Assembly (NCBI GenBank): GCA_025345505.1
Contig: JANVCC010000040.1
Coordinates: 6,304,073 to 6,368,072, forward strand
Direction: 5' to 3'
DNA length: 64,000 bases
DNA from: Todiramphus chloris collaris
Taxonomy: Eukaryota > Chordata > Aves > Coraciiformes > Alcedinidae
The translations under genes were made by a program, and so were the position numbers. The notes below the pieces were generated by a model. That model saw only the letters and a program-made list of their open reading frames with translations. It had not been told where the DNA came from and did not search any database. Shown here piece after piece: positions 1-12,623 of this stretch. Position 1 is the stretch's first letter; each line of letters starts with the position of its first letter.

Positions 1-3000
1 TTATTTCAGACTTTTCTATTATTTTTTGAGCAGTGCTGACAGGCGATAGTTCTGGAATAGTGAAATGTCTTGCAACCATGGTAACGCAATGCACTCATTG
101 GAAAGTTTTCTGATACTAAAAGAATTAGTTTACCACAGCCTTGTACATTAGGTTTCCTAAGAGATTCCCAGGCTCACCATGTTGTTTAAAAGCAGAGAAC
201 TCATTGACTGATCAGGTAACATTGCAGAGAATCATTCTGACACGCTACACAGCATTTGCCCCTGGAGCACATGACATGAACAAGCCCAAAGGAAACTGAT
301 TGTAAAAGCTATCAAGCTGGAAAAATTGGAAGTATCATCATTAAATGGTACTTTTGTTCTATTCCATTGTAGAATTCCCTTGCTTCATCTATAAGCTCTA
401 ATTCTGCAGCAATCTGTTTTGATTTTTTTAAAGAGAAACAGAAGCCCTACCACTGAAAACAATAAGCAATTATTCTCCTCTTTTCACCTTGCCATCTTTT
501 GCTCCCAGTGGGAACAAATTCCTTCTTGCTTCAGTCACCAGTACCCCCACACACTGTAAATATTACCCATAGTTTACCTCTCTTTCCATTCTCTCTCTCC
601 TGAATTTATATCTAATCTTACTCTTTTTCTTCTGTATTATGCCAAATTAAAATCTCCTAAGTACATGAAAAATGGTGACTGTAATGCATGAACAGAAATT
701 AGTAAAGCCAGAAGAGAACATGAAATCAATAATCTAATTCTGACAGCTTTCTTTGTCTCTGCGGCCAGGCTGTAAGGATGTACTTGTGTTTCCCTCTGTT
801 TAAAATTAATTGAACTATTTTATCATATCAGATAAGAGTGCACTCTTTGTGCTATTGAAGTGATAATTATGACATGATAATTACAGTCTGTGGCCTGCAT
901 GATTCTGTGAATGAGTCAGCACAGGCAATTAGTTTGCGACAGCAACTTTATGTGAATATGTCCCTACAGACAGGAGCTACAGGATAGTCTAGCTGCTTAT
1001 TATCTCTGCTCCCCAAGCGTCCTTATTCACAGGAGGATAGATTTTATTGTGGTGGTTTTGTGTGTGCGTGTGTGCTTGTTTTTGTTTCCAGTTTGGGCAA
1101 TCCATTTGGATAAACATAATGATTGCAGGAATCAGAGGGAGAAAAAGATGGAAACAGTACCAGTCTATGATGTTGTTGATTCTGAGCTCTATGATTGTGT
1201 CCTTTGAGAAATTCTGTTTGATGTCAGAATGATATGGCCTCCCTGTGCCTGCTTTACCTTAGCATGACTCCGTTAAAACTGATCAGCCTTGGAGTTTTCT
1301 AAATTGTCCATCCCTGTTATATCCTGCTGACAACTCTATGCTCCTCTGAGCTCACTGAAAGGCCTCAAGAATGTCCAGGAAGAAGGAAGACAAAATACTT
1401 GTTAGCAGTGCATACTATAAGCATTTTAAGTTGCTAAAGAGTTGCTTATTTTTGGAAATCTCAAAGCACAATGGTATTTCATCCTAAGTCATTTACAGTC
1501 TGAACCAGGAGACAGGTATAGGTATAGATAGAGACACATGCAGATAAGGAAATAAAGGAAAAATTTTGGGAGACTAGAGAGAGTGCCGTCTCACAGCACA
1601 GAAGTAAATTTTTTAGGTTACTTGCTTTTAGAAGGAAGGTAGGAAAGAATAGGATTGTTTGATTTCTATATGTCCTTTCCCTGTAGGATCTCAGGCAAAA
1701 AAGGAATAACCCTCATCTCAGAACAAATCAGTACTGTGTTGCAATAAATAATACCCATGGCACGTGTATCAAATGTGCTGAACATTTTGAAAATGTACGG
1801 AAAGATGAGGAGAAAACACAGTACGGAAGAGATGCTTACTAAGTGAGCATCATCCATCCTCTGAGCGGAGAAGACAGTGGAAGAAGCAGCATATGATCAG
1901 CAATAAATGATGATACCTATCAGTATGGCCCAAAAGAGCTGATTTGGGGCCATATTCCCTAACTTTGTGGTGTCTAATTTTGCAACCATAATTTTCTTTG
2001 ACTGTGTGTAATTGTATCTTGGCTATATTATTCATTCATCACAATGTTTATTTCTAAGCTGGTTCCACCTTAGGCATGCAAATATGAATGTCATAAGATC
2101 AGAGCAGATTCAAAGCAGCTCAAATGGAGAAGATATATTTTTATTCCTCAAATGTTGTGGTTTGTTACCATCTGTGACATTTCAGAAAAGGTACCATTCC
2201 CTCACCCTAGATCACTAGTAAATGTGATGAGCTGCAAGGGAACTGTCAGTGAGAAGGATTTCTATATAACATATTGCCTTCTGATAAAAGGAACCAACAC
2301 ATGTCAACACATGTGCAACATGCTGCTATTAGGTCTAGGTTTGGAGTTCAAGAGACAGATACTCTGCTCATATCTGCAATGCTCTGATAAATTTTGTATA
2401 CACTGAGAATGTGATTCATTGAGAAACAGGGCTTGTGGGAAATCTTCTGGTCGAGAAAATGTTGTGCCCTGTAACGTTCAAAACAAAGGCATTTTTATTT
2501 ACTGGGAAAGACCGTGTTGGCTTGACAATAGCCCTGTGCTGTGTGTATGTCTTGCAGGTCAAGACCAAACTGGAAAGATTGTTATACGCCACATGCAGCC
2601 GAAGTGACATCTGTTTAAGTGACACCTAATAGAATTCCTCCCGGACATGTAGTACCTGGCCTAAGCCCCAAATGCAGTCTTAAGAATAGCTCAAAGCTCA
2701 GTTTGCTTTTTTCAGTAAGCAATCAAATTATTTACTGTTCCTTTTTTCTCTTCATGTAGCTGCAGTACCATCATAAAAACCCTCTTCTTCCTCCACTCAC
2801 ACACAGAGAAAACTGTTAGACATGATAACCATACATGTCTTTTCCATTCACTTACATAACTGGATATTAATATTGATAATTGCTATCTCTGACACTCTGC
2901 TTGTCAACGGTTTTCAACCTGCAAAAGAATCCAAACTACCATGCATAAGGTCCCAAATACTAAAATTCTCATTCTCTTGCAAAAATAACACTACTAGCTT

Positions 3001-3049
3001 CTTAGTTCCTTCCCATGATAAGAGAGGAACAAGCAGAAAAATAGTAGAA
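1..3049. other. Intergenic, no gene seen
   Basis: AT-rich DNA. Open frames are all under 90 codons with compositions expected by chance. The only notable items are the motif cluster near 861-921 and a short TG-rich run near 1060-1077. Confidence 0.75.
861..921. promoter_or_regulatory. Candidate regulatory motif cluster (homeodomain and MAF/AP-1 type)
   Basis: TGATAATTA occurs twice, at 861-869 and 875-883, each containing the TAATTA homeodomain core and a GATA core. TGAGTCAGCA, an AP-1/MAF half-palindrome, is at 912-921, followed by caattag. Such clustering suggests an enhancer, but no conservation data are available here. Confidence 0.2.
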
Positions 3050-3140
3050 CCAGAGAAATGTCGGCTGGAGAGGACCTCTGGTGGTCAGTAATTCAAAATC
3101 TCATTTGGAGCAGGAATATCACCAGCAAAGCTAATAAAGA
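3050..3140 (-). repeat. Diverged CR1 LINE 3' fragment
   Basis: The phrase ggctggagaggacctctggtggtca, followed by a segment containing ttggagcagg and then caaagctaa, resembles the reverse complement of the CR1 3' end (ggctggaagggacctctggaggtca ... gagcagg ... caaagct). It is short and diverged, so the boundaries and assignment are tentative. Confidence 0.4.
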
Positions 3141-4511
3141 AACCTCTTACAAAGCAGAGATGCTCCCCGCTTGTATTTTATAATTATGTATTTTCATTCA
3201 CTTCGTACAGTAAAACAGGCTTCTGTGTAACTGGGGAAACCATATCCTAGAAAGAGAGGGGAGCAGTACAGGTCTTGGCAGAGGAGCTCTGAGATGTGAA
3301 CAGTGGTGCACCATATGCATAAAGACAATTTTTATCTCAGCCCAGCTGCCCATCTGGTTGGCGTCAGCAGAAAGGAGCATAAGCTCAGGTGCAGAGCTGT
3401 CAGCCAGATGGACTGGAGTCAATCAGCCGCTCAGGGCTGCTTTAGGTCAGTGTGCCCAGCCCTCTCTGCCCACTGGAATTCTGTCCCATATTGCTGCAGG
3501 AGCAGCCTGGGAGATGGGTGAAAGTTATATTCCTTCAAAATCTGTGTGCTCACAGAGAAACATTTCACCTTTCATTCACGGGGGAGGCACAAGACAATAA
3601 GGAACTGTGTGCTTTATGGTTAAGAAGATATCATTGCGATGTGATTAGCAAGTGATGCATAAAAAGATGCAACTTTGGCAATTTCAGCGACTTGTTTCAG
3701 ATATTATGGCAATAGTCCCGTTGTAGAAAAGACTTTGCTCTGTCATACAGACCTTATTAGATTTGTCCATACCTACAAAACTCTATGCAATGACTGTCTT
3801 TAGTATGCCCGTTTAGAAGGCACTGAAGAGGTGACTGAGTGTATGTGAATTTTTGTGGTTATTTCCAGAACAGGTCAATGACTCCAACAGTGGCAAAAGG
3901 GTTGTATCACTCATATCTTCAAACGATATGGGAGAAGAACATCAGTATTCCCTTGCAGAAATGAATTCTTGGCCAATAATTTGTTATTGAATGAGCAATG
4001 GACGTTGCATGTCATTTGTTGATTTTCACCAATATACATTTTGCTGAGTCACAGTAGTGCTCAAAACATGGCAGTATGCAGATGTGAATAACAATGTCAA
4101 TACACAGGGGTTTTGTTTAATATAGCAACTAATGCAAATGCAAAAAGAAAATTAAAAAAACCCAATACTGATAAAGAGGCAATACAGTTCAAGCTAAGTA
4201 CAGTGTGTGGCTGGTTGTTGCCAGTTTAACTTACTGTGAAATCCAGTGTATAACATTGATCCAAGTTCCCCAGTTCCTCTCATTATGAGTGAAGGAAAAC
4301 AGGGCATATGGCCTCAGAGATTCCCTGCATGGGGTTGCTGGAGAACCAGTGAAATACTCTGAGCTTGCTTTGTGCTCTTCCAATAACAAGTTTTTAAACA
4401 ATTTATCCTACAATGACATCTGGTGGTTGTTTTTCTTTGACAGGGAGTTCTTGCAGAAGCATCCTGCCAAGAGTTGCCTGAGGGTGAATCTTCCCATGAC
4501 AGTATCTCACT
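3141..4511. other. Intergenic, nothing recognised
   Basis: No coding, RNA or repeat signature is visible between the diverged CR1 fragment and the G-rich run. Confidence 0.7.
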
Positions 4512-4545
4512 GGGGTTCTACTCTGGCGGGGCGGGGGCGGGGGGG
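4512..4545 (+). other. Potential G-quadruplex sequence
   Basis: G runs of 4 (4512-4515), 4 (4528-4531), 5 (4533-4537) and 7 (4539-4545) fall within 34 bases; the last three are separated by single C bases. It lies 35 bases before the CR1 copy at 4581. It is the G-richest spot in the window. Confidence 0.6.
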
Positions 4546-4580
4546 AAGTGCAAATGTATTAGCAAGATTTAACACTTTTT

Positions 4581-5124
4581 ATAGAATCATAGAATTGTCA
4601 GGGTTGGAAGGGACCTTAAAGATCACCCAGTTCCAACACCCCTGCCAACAGCAGGGACACCTACCACTAGAGCAGGTTGCTCAGAGCCCCTTCCAGCTTG
4701 GCCTTAAAAACTTCCAGAGATGGGGCTTCCACCACTTCAACCTATTCCAGTGTCTCACCACCCTCATGGTGAAGAACTTCTTCCTAATGTCTAATCTGAA
4801 TCTATCCACCTGTAGTTTTGATCCATTCCTTCTAGTTCTACCACTACCCAATATCCTAAAAAGTCCCTCCCCAGCTTTCTTGTAGCCCCCTTCAAATACT
4901 GGAAGGCCACAATAAGGTCTCCTTGCAGCCTTCTCTTCTCCAGACTGAATAACCTCAACTCTATCAGTCTGTCCTCATAGGAGAGGTGCTTCAGCCCTCT
5001 GATCATCCCTGTCCATTCTTTGGATGTGTTCCAGCACGTCCATATCTTTCCTTTAATAGGGGGTTCAGAACTGGACACAGTACTCCAGGTGGGGTCTCAT
5101 GAGAGTGCAGTAGAGGGGGAGTTT
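4581..5124 (-). repeat. CR1 LINE, 3' end with the C-terminal ORF2 remnant
   Basis: The + strand begins with the reverse complement of the CR1 3' tail (atagaatcatagaattg) and runs through the typical ggttggaagggacctt and agcaggttgctcagagcccc blocks. The far end carries cagtactccaggtggggtctca. Read on the minus strand, the 4791-5078 frame contains MIRGLKHLSYEDRLIEL, the family signature at the end of CR1 ORF2. The element is 5'-truncated, as most CR1 copies are, and cannot move. The plus-strand 198-codon frame at 4289-4885 is a by-product of reading this repeat backwards. A G-rich run lies just beside its 3' end. Confidence 0.93.
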
Positions 5125-8100
5125 CAGTTAATAACCAGCACATGTTCCCTCATTGGGGCCAGTCACTGTTCCTTCCTAGCTGTCTTGTTGTGAACAATTT
5201 GATGGTCAAATATCCAGCAGAGAAGTCACTGCTGCATCCAGAAGATGTACTGGTTCATTCTGAGGGCAGCCTCTGCTTGGCCCAAGAATATGCTGTGATT
5301 TGTCAGAGATCAGAGCATCCGTATGCCCATCTTGACAGCAGAAGTTATGAGAGCACTCAGCAGTGGGGACATGTCTCTTCTGCAGCCACTGATAGTCACT
5401 GTACTGGGGAGCTGAGTGCTCTACAGAGAGCCATCCCCAACCAATTAACATCCCCATACAACCATGGCTTACAAGCCTAGGGGCCTGCCAAAGGCTGATT
5501 CTCTCCTTCAGACCTCCTATAAAAAATCCCTAACAGAAAAAGAAGGTACAAATGACCCTCAGTTGTCTCTTTTGATGGATCTGTACATCACACACGGATT
5601 GGAGAAACCTGTGACCCTGGCCCAGCTGCAGTGAAGTGCCTGCTCAGGTGTTGGTAATGCTCAGAACTCATCAAATCCAAGACAGTCTGTAAGGTAGACC
5701 TGCATGCTTCCCCTCACTTCCTCACTGCTGCTCAGATCCTCATGGCCAGAAGATGACCTGTGGTCCTTGGATGCTTGTGCAAGTCCTTGTGGTGGACACT
5801 TTGGACCCAGTGACTACCACCTGGCCACCAGATGGAACCCAAGCCATGCCTATCCTCTTACAATATTAGTGCCATCAGCTCCTCTCAGAAACTTGCAGGC
5901 AGCTCAGCACTCCTCTTTCATGTTGTTTTAATTTTAATTCAAACTAAATTCTTCACTATGATATCTTCTTACTAGATACTTATAGGTTTCTGCTTTGGAA
6001 CATCACTGGTTAATGTTGGGAAGTGCTGATGGTCATTAGTACTGGCTTTTGTTTTCTATATTTATTTATTTTCCACTTTAACATTTTACAAAAAAAATCT
6101 GGAGAGTTTTGTAGAATACATGTTTTTATAAAAACCTAGATGGAATTGTATTGTTTTAATGTTTTGGGTTTTGTTGTTGTTGGGTTTGGTTTTTTTGTTT
6201 TCCCAAGGGGCCTATTAAAACTTTGGAAACTCCTGGGGGAAAAAATGGGATATATACACTTGCCAGCATTCCTCCTAGGAATGAGACCAACCTCTCCCTC
6301 ACTCAGAGTAGGATGAAGACACAAACAGCTGTTGCTGTTTATGCTCTAGGATTGTGTAGGCTCCCTCCAGAGAAGGGATGCACAGAAGCTCATACATTTG
6401 GGACCCCTATAGCTCTGCTGCTGGTACAGCTCTTTTTTCTTTGCTTCCCTGCTGGGACCAGCAATTATGTGGTTTCTTATTTTTCCCTCCAGAATTGAAG
6501 CCCAGAGTCAGCCCATGAGGGTCATACATGGCTGAGACTCCATGCCTTGTTAACTCACCCATCAATAATAATTTCTTAATATCTTTGTACTCCTTAACCT
6601 ACTGTTTCTTCTCATTACTGGCACTGAAAGTACATCTGTGATCTCTGCTGAAAACTCTGGATACTCAGGATGCACTGTGGGTTTGTTGCTTAGTGTCACA
6701 AAGTCTTTATAATCTTTATATATTTAACTTTAATGTTTGTTCTTGTTTATTTGCAGTTGTTTCTTGCCACTGAGGTATCGGGATCTGAGCTAATTTCTTC
6801 CATGGTTTACCATCCTAAATGTGTGAACATCTTGCACCATCACGCATCAGATGCCATAACCCAGCTCTCCTGGCTGTCTGCTGGTTGGAGAGTGGAGCAC
6901 TAAGATATTTCTCTGGCAAACACCACAGTGTTTAGCTTCAACATCAAAAGCTGTGAGTTTTATTTTCTTGTGCTTTTTTTTTTCTTTAATGTTCTATAGT
7001 AGTGTCCTCTAGTCAAATTTGACCTAATCAGAAGGTTAAACAACTGGAAGTGAAATATTTTCTTTCCAGTCCAGTGAAAACTTTGTAATTGATCTAAAAA
7101 TGTATTAGTATGTTATCAGTTTTCTTGAAAATGAGTTGGTTTTATTGAACTTGCCTGTCCTCCTCTCTCTTTGAAGAAAATGTATGACTTGAAAGCAAAT
7201 TGATTGGAAAGTGGAGTGTTCATCTGTTCCACTTGTCTCACAGGTAGTTTCTCACGTGTGGCACTTCATTTCCTGAGGTGCAGTGAGACTGAGAGCAGGA
7301 TTAGGGCTCTAACAGTTGAGCCTTGTCACCTTACAGTAGCTTTCCCACCTCCAGCAGCCCACATCTCCCTCTGCCAGTGGTTATATCTCTCTAGGTGAGA
7401 TGGCAGAGCCGGATGAGTGTCACCTCAGTGCCTTTGGCTCAGCAGGCTGCAGTACTAGCTCCGACCTCCCAGTGGAGAGGGCTTGTGGCAGCTGAGGAAT
7501 TAGCACATCATCAATTCTGTGGCCGCTTGTACTAGGGTACCAGTTTCTGACAGTGTTTTAGGGCAGATGTGATTTCAACTCCCTTCCTAAATCAGAACCC
7601 CTGGCACTTGTTCACTGCTTACGTGTCAGTGTTACTGAAATACTTTATGCTGTATTTTTAGTTTTTCTTTCACCAGCCGGATGCATGCAGATTTGAGTGA
7701 CAGACATGAAACAATATAAATGATTGTTTTATCACGGCAAAAAGATTTAGGAAGCTACAGGAAAACGGACTCAATATTGGATAGAATTAAATTATTATGC
7801 AGAAGGGTGATGGATTGTATGTGGAGATTTTTTTGCTCATCTCTGCAGACAACCGTTACTGAGAGCTTCATCCCTCTCAGTAACTAAAATCAATGTCACC
7901 AGCTGCTCCCTGGTGTTGCCATTGCATGATTGCCTTGCTGTTTTCAGTCTTCCAGAAAGTCAACTGCTTCAAATTCATTTTTTTTAAAAAGTCATTCTAC
8001 TACTTTTCAAATAATGTCCAAGAAGAAGTGGGTAGGAGTCAAAGGTTTTAGCAGGAATGGTCAGAAACAATCCTAAAACACAGCTAACCCACTAGACTGC

Positions 8101-11100
8101 TGCAAAAGAAAGGAAAAACAGAAGTATCTCCAACCAGTCCAATTGTTTTCTCCTGTGTGGGTTGAATTTATTTATGCTTTTCTATGCTTGTGTTGAGCTA
8201 AGCTAGAGCACCTGAGCTGCACCATGCTGTCATTCACTCTCTGCAATCAGCTAAATCAGGTTTTGTGGAAAATGGAGCTTTATTTGGGCTGCTTTGTGAA
8301 TTCAGTACCTGAACTCAACGCTTGTCTGCGCAAAACCTGGGCACTCGTCTCTGTTCCTTTCTGCATCACTCTTTCTGGATGTATTCTCACATTCAGCAGC
8401 AGTCTGAAATTAATTCACAGTCCTAAGGTGTAAGTGGGAGATTTCCTGATATGTTGTGAATAGTCCTGGGTTTATGACTATGAAGACATAGAATAATTTT
8501 CATTTTTCTATGGCAACATACTTTAAATATTTCTCCATCAGCAACTTTTGTGCCTTTGGGGAAAACTTTAAAAAGAAGGTATTTCTTCTAAGAAATACAA
8601 TTTACTTTGCTGCTAATGCAGTTGTCAGTATGTCTTAATATTGCCTAGCTAAAAAAGAGCTGAGCTAGGAAAGGTTGGTTTTAAGGCCAAATGTCTATTT
8701 GTTATCAAATAGATAAAGTAAAAATCCTGTAAGGTTCCTGAACAGGGGAAGAGCCTGCTTGTGTTCAGATCTGAAGTGACCATGAAGCAGCACCTCTATA
8801 CTCAAATTTTCATCTTTAGAGCAAAGTAACAGCCTGATGGAAGGCTCTGATCCCTGACAGTAAACTAGATCCACCAAGAAGTCCACCTCTATTACCCCAA
8901 AGTGTGTTTTTCTTTTTTTCTGGAAAGGAAAAGATGTGAAATTTTCCAGTTTGTTTTGTGGCAAACATACATTTTGATCTAAAAAGCAGGGTTGGTTTTT
9001 TTCCCCTCTAAATTATTACTTTAAGGAAAGGGTTGGTTTTTGGTTGTTTTCTGTTCTTTTAGAAGTGCTTTTGCCTGTATAGTCAAAGGAAGACATCTGC
9101 TCAACAGGGAGATGTTGAGAGCATCTACTTCTGCTATAAGTCTTGTTGCAATATCTGTGGAAAATGGGAGGTTTTTAGCAGGTTGGACTGGAAAAGGTTC
9201 ATTAAGGAGTATTTCACAGGCTGTGGAAGCACGAGGTATTGGGTCAGACTGTCTCAGAAAGACCTGGGAATTGAAATGGGCTAAGAAAACATCCTCTGTA
9301 TCAAGCTATTGCCTTGAAGAAAAGCAGAGCTGCTCCTGCTGGATTTGTGATGGAGCTAATGTCTAGCTTTTAGTTCACACTGATTGTTTTCTAAACCTCT
9401 AACACTAGAAAATATGAAACGCCTGTTTTTTTGTTGTTCCTAGTGAGAAATATAGGTATTTCAGTTTGAAAGAAATAATACTTGTACCAACTTTTAAAGC
9501 AATAATCCCTGGATAATTGTTAGTCTCTCAATTTGTGTGTCCAGTAATGGTGGGAAGAATAGCCAGATTAATGCAATCATACTTGCAACAAGGCACACTG
9601 TGTGATTTAGCTCCAGTGGTAGATATTCATCTTTGTGATAGGACAGTGTTTAATAGGAATACAGGCAATTACATGCCCTTTATGGTTAAGTTTTGGGGTG
9701 TTGTACCTGAAAAAGAAATTCGGCACGCTTTGTACCAACTGTGAATCGCCATGGCTTTATGGTATCCTGTTTTCATTCTGCAAGAAGTTCCACAGATTGA
9801 TCAGGAAATTACTGAGACTGGAAGCCTTGAATTTCCAATTCATGAATGTAGTGCCAGGATAATTTTCTTCGGATCCAGCACCACAGTTTGGCATAACAGC
9901 AAACTACTGGGAAAAAATTGTTTTCTAATATAGAAGTCTGAACTTCACAGTATCAGGCCAGTCAATATTTCCTTGAAATATTGTTGCACTATAAATAGAA
10001 TCCTTGTGTTAGTTGCAGGGCACTCTCTCATCTGGAAACACCCATTTCACAGTAGTTACACAATTAACAGATACATCCCAAATAACTCTCTGTATGGAAT
10101 ATTTCACTTCTTGTTTTAAATACAATTTCATTCCTTAAAAATGGTCCAATGTATTCTAAATCACACTGTGCCTTCCAGGACAGAAAGGGTACCCTAAAAC
10201 CTGTTACAGCCATGTCCCTCTCTGCACCACAAGCATCTCTGTCTTACTCTTTTTCCCCCCAGTTGTGATCGGTCTCTGTGTGCAACTGGGAGGCCTCAGC
10301 TGGCCAGATTTACAGTCTGTTTGAACCAGAGTGATTCAGGGCAGTCTGCTCATTAGCACTTAATTTCTCCTTTGCTTGCCCGAGGCTTCCTTGGGTGCAA
10401 TTCCAGCAGTAGTGATGTAGTTAGTGCCCAGTGTGGCTGACAGTGCATTAGTGTGCTGGACCACAGCCCCCTGCACCATCCCTCCCAGCTCTGCTCCTTA
10501 GGGATGAGTCATTGCCTGAGCTTCCTCCTTCTATAGCGTTAGGCTTTGATTTTGTAATTAAAATAATTAATTTTGCTGCAACTTCATACACATTTTGGTT
10601 TCATGTGAAGACAGTCAGGGAATAGTCTTTTTTTTTTTTTTTCTTCTGCTATTTCCCCTGAAGAACTTCCATTTTTGGGGGTACTAAATACATGGGAAGT
10701 ACAACCAAAGACTGAGGCAGCACAATTCCAAGAAAAATGTCTTGCCTAAAGATTTTGATAGCAGACCTGTGCAGGAATTTGCAAGTGTTTTCAGCTCTAA
10801 AGATGGCTGCTATTGTTCCCACCTCTTGGGGTTTTTGTTTGGGTTTTTATTTATTCTGCAGTTAGACAAGCTTTTGGGAACCACGTAAGATTTATAAAAT
10901 AATAGAAAAAGATGACAATGCTTTTTTCAGAGCCCCAGGTGTCTTGAGGTAGTTCTTGCTTCTTGGAACAGTAGTGCCTGGATACAGAGATTGAAAGGAA
11001 CTCTGTTCATTTTCATCACAGATGAAAATGGGGACGCAGCGAAATCCTCACTGGTATGTCCTCTTTCTACCCAGTGAAAGGATTGACAGGAGGGTAGACT

Positions 11101-12589
11101 TCTGTGTCAACTCCATTCCATGATCTCTGAGTAGATTGTGAAAGTGGATTGTGTTATCTGTACACTTAAAGGGCAAGCAAGAATTTCCTTTTGGGTTTTC
11201 CATGGTAATAAACAGCTGTTCAGAAGACCCTACAGCTCATTACCTTTCCAAGTGTAAGAGTCCTTGTCATTCTGTTATGACTGTAGACCCAGTCCTTTAC
11301 TACTCAGGACATTCAACAGTGATCATACCATTCCATAGTTAGTATGAAGACATGAAAGTAGATTCATAAATCATTTAAAAAAAACGTTCCATGACTGAAG
11401 TGACAATGTTTCTGCTTTGATATTGCTGTCCACAGAAGGCAATCTGAAATACTAAAGTTTTAATTGAGAGTGTATATTACTGCCCTCTATTAATACATCA
11501 GGGGGTGATTACTAGGGAACAGTTTCTAAATTGCAATAATTACATAAGAGCTATTAAGAGCTAAAGGCTATGAAAATGATGAAGTTTTGGGAAAGACAAG
11601 CTACAATGTAAAGTTGAAAGAAATTAATTTGTTCCTTCTACAGAAGGAAAGTAATAGGGAAAGTCTGATAAGCCGCTAACTCCCTGAAACGTTTCTTTTA
11701 CGCAGGCAGCGATCTGTGCTTTACCACATTAGTAAATATGAGGCTTAATATGAAGCCAAAGAGATTTAACTGAGATACTGAGAAATCTCACCGAGGAAAG
11801 TCAAGCTTTAGGCAAGGGACATTCAGGATTCTTCAACTTTGGGGGTTTGGAAGAATAATTAAATGTTCAAATTATTTCTGATAGCTATTCCTGGTTATGT
11901 TTTAGGTTGGTGGGATAGACTAGGCTGTATTTTAAGTCTAATGTGTCTGTTGCAGGATACAAATAGATTTAGGCTGAACTGAGGTAAGTCAAGCCCTCAG
12001 AGTGATGTCCTGGAATTGGTGTTTAGAGGGGTACCCACACTGGAAGATAAAAGACTTGTAAGGCAAGGTTGCCTTCTGTGAAAAGAGGTATTTATTAAGG
12101 GATGCTTGAGGACTAGCCACTTGTTGAAGGAAGCCTGCAAAAGACCTGCCAATCTATCAACTGAATTGTTTATGTTATCAGTCTAAGTGCTAAGTAAATA
12201 TTTCGTTTTGTTGTGTTGTTTTTTTTTTTTTTCTGGACAGATTTATCTCTGTAGATCTTTGTATACAATATTTCCTACTTGAATTTCGTAAAAGAAATAA
12301 TTCTATTGCTTTTGACTTAATGTGTCAATACTGCTATCGAGTGCTCACCCAAATTACTGTCTTGAGCTCTAGTAACACAGGGCTCTGAGAGGAAAAGAAA
12401 CTTCTGCCTTGTATCAAGGACATGGGCAATGCAGATGAATCCCGGACTTCTGCAGAAGTCTTGTGGTGATGTGTAATTGTGTTTCAGTCCAAAATGGACC
12501 CAGCAGCTGCAGCAGAGCTTTTGAAAGATATTCAGAGCAGAGAAACTGAATCTTTCTGGTAGGTGGCTGAGCAAGTAGCAAATTGCTAA
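5125..12589. other. Intergenic, no gene supported
   Basis: Plus-strand frames such as 5142-5480 and 9040-9366 have no domain signature. In one frame, 9517-9933 stays open except for a single TGA at 9742-9744, but the protein matches nothing I know. An AT-rich block with repeated aattaa lies near 10553-10572. Confidence 0.7.
10628..10642. repeat. Poly(T) run, 15 bases
   Basis: T15 within a pyrimidine-rich stretch, just downstream of the AT-rich block tgtaattaaaataattaatt near 10553-10572. Confidence 0.9.
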
Positions 12590-12623
12590 GATTTGAAATG
12601 ATAAAGGATTTGAAATGATAAAG
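12590..12623. repeat. Tandem duplication of a 17-bp unit
   Basis: gatttgaaatgataaag occurs twice in perfect tandem, followed by the first bases of a third copy (gattta). The identity implies a recent replication-slippage duplication. Confidence 0.92.

Noticed and set aside
1047..1232. Open frame beginning MWWFCVCVCACFC
   Set aside because: The Cys/Val repeats come from a short TG-rich run, not from a real protein.
4289..4885. 198-codon plus-strand open frame, the longest after NMUR2 exon 1
   Set aside because: Most of it is the CR1 copy at 4581-5124 read in the antisense direction; the rest is intergenic with a G-rich simple run.
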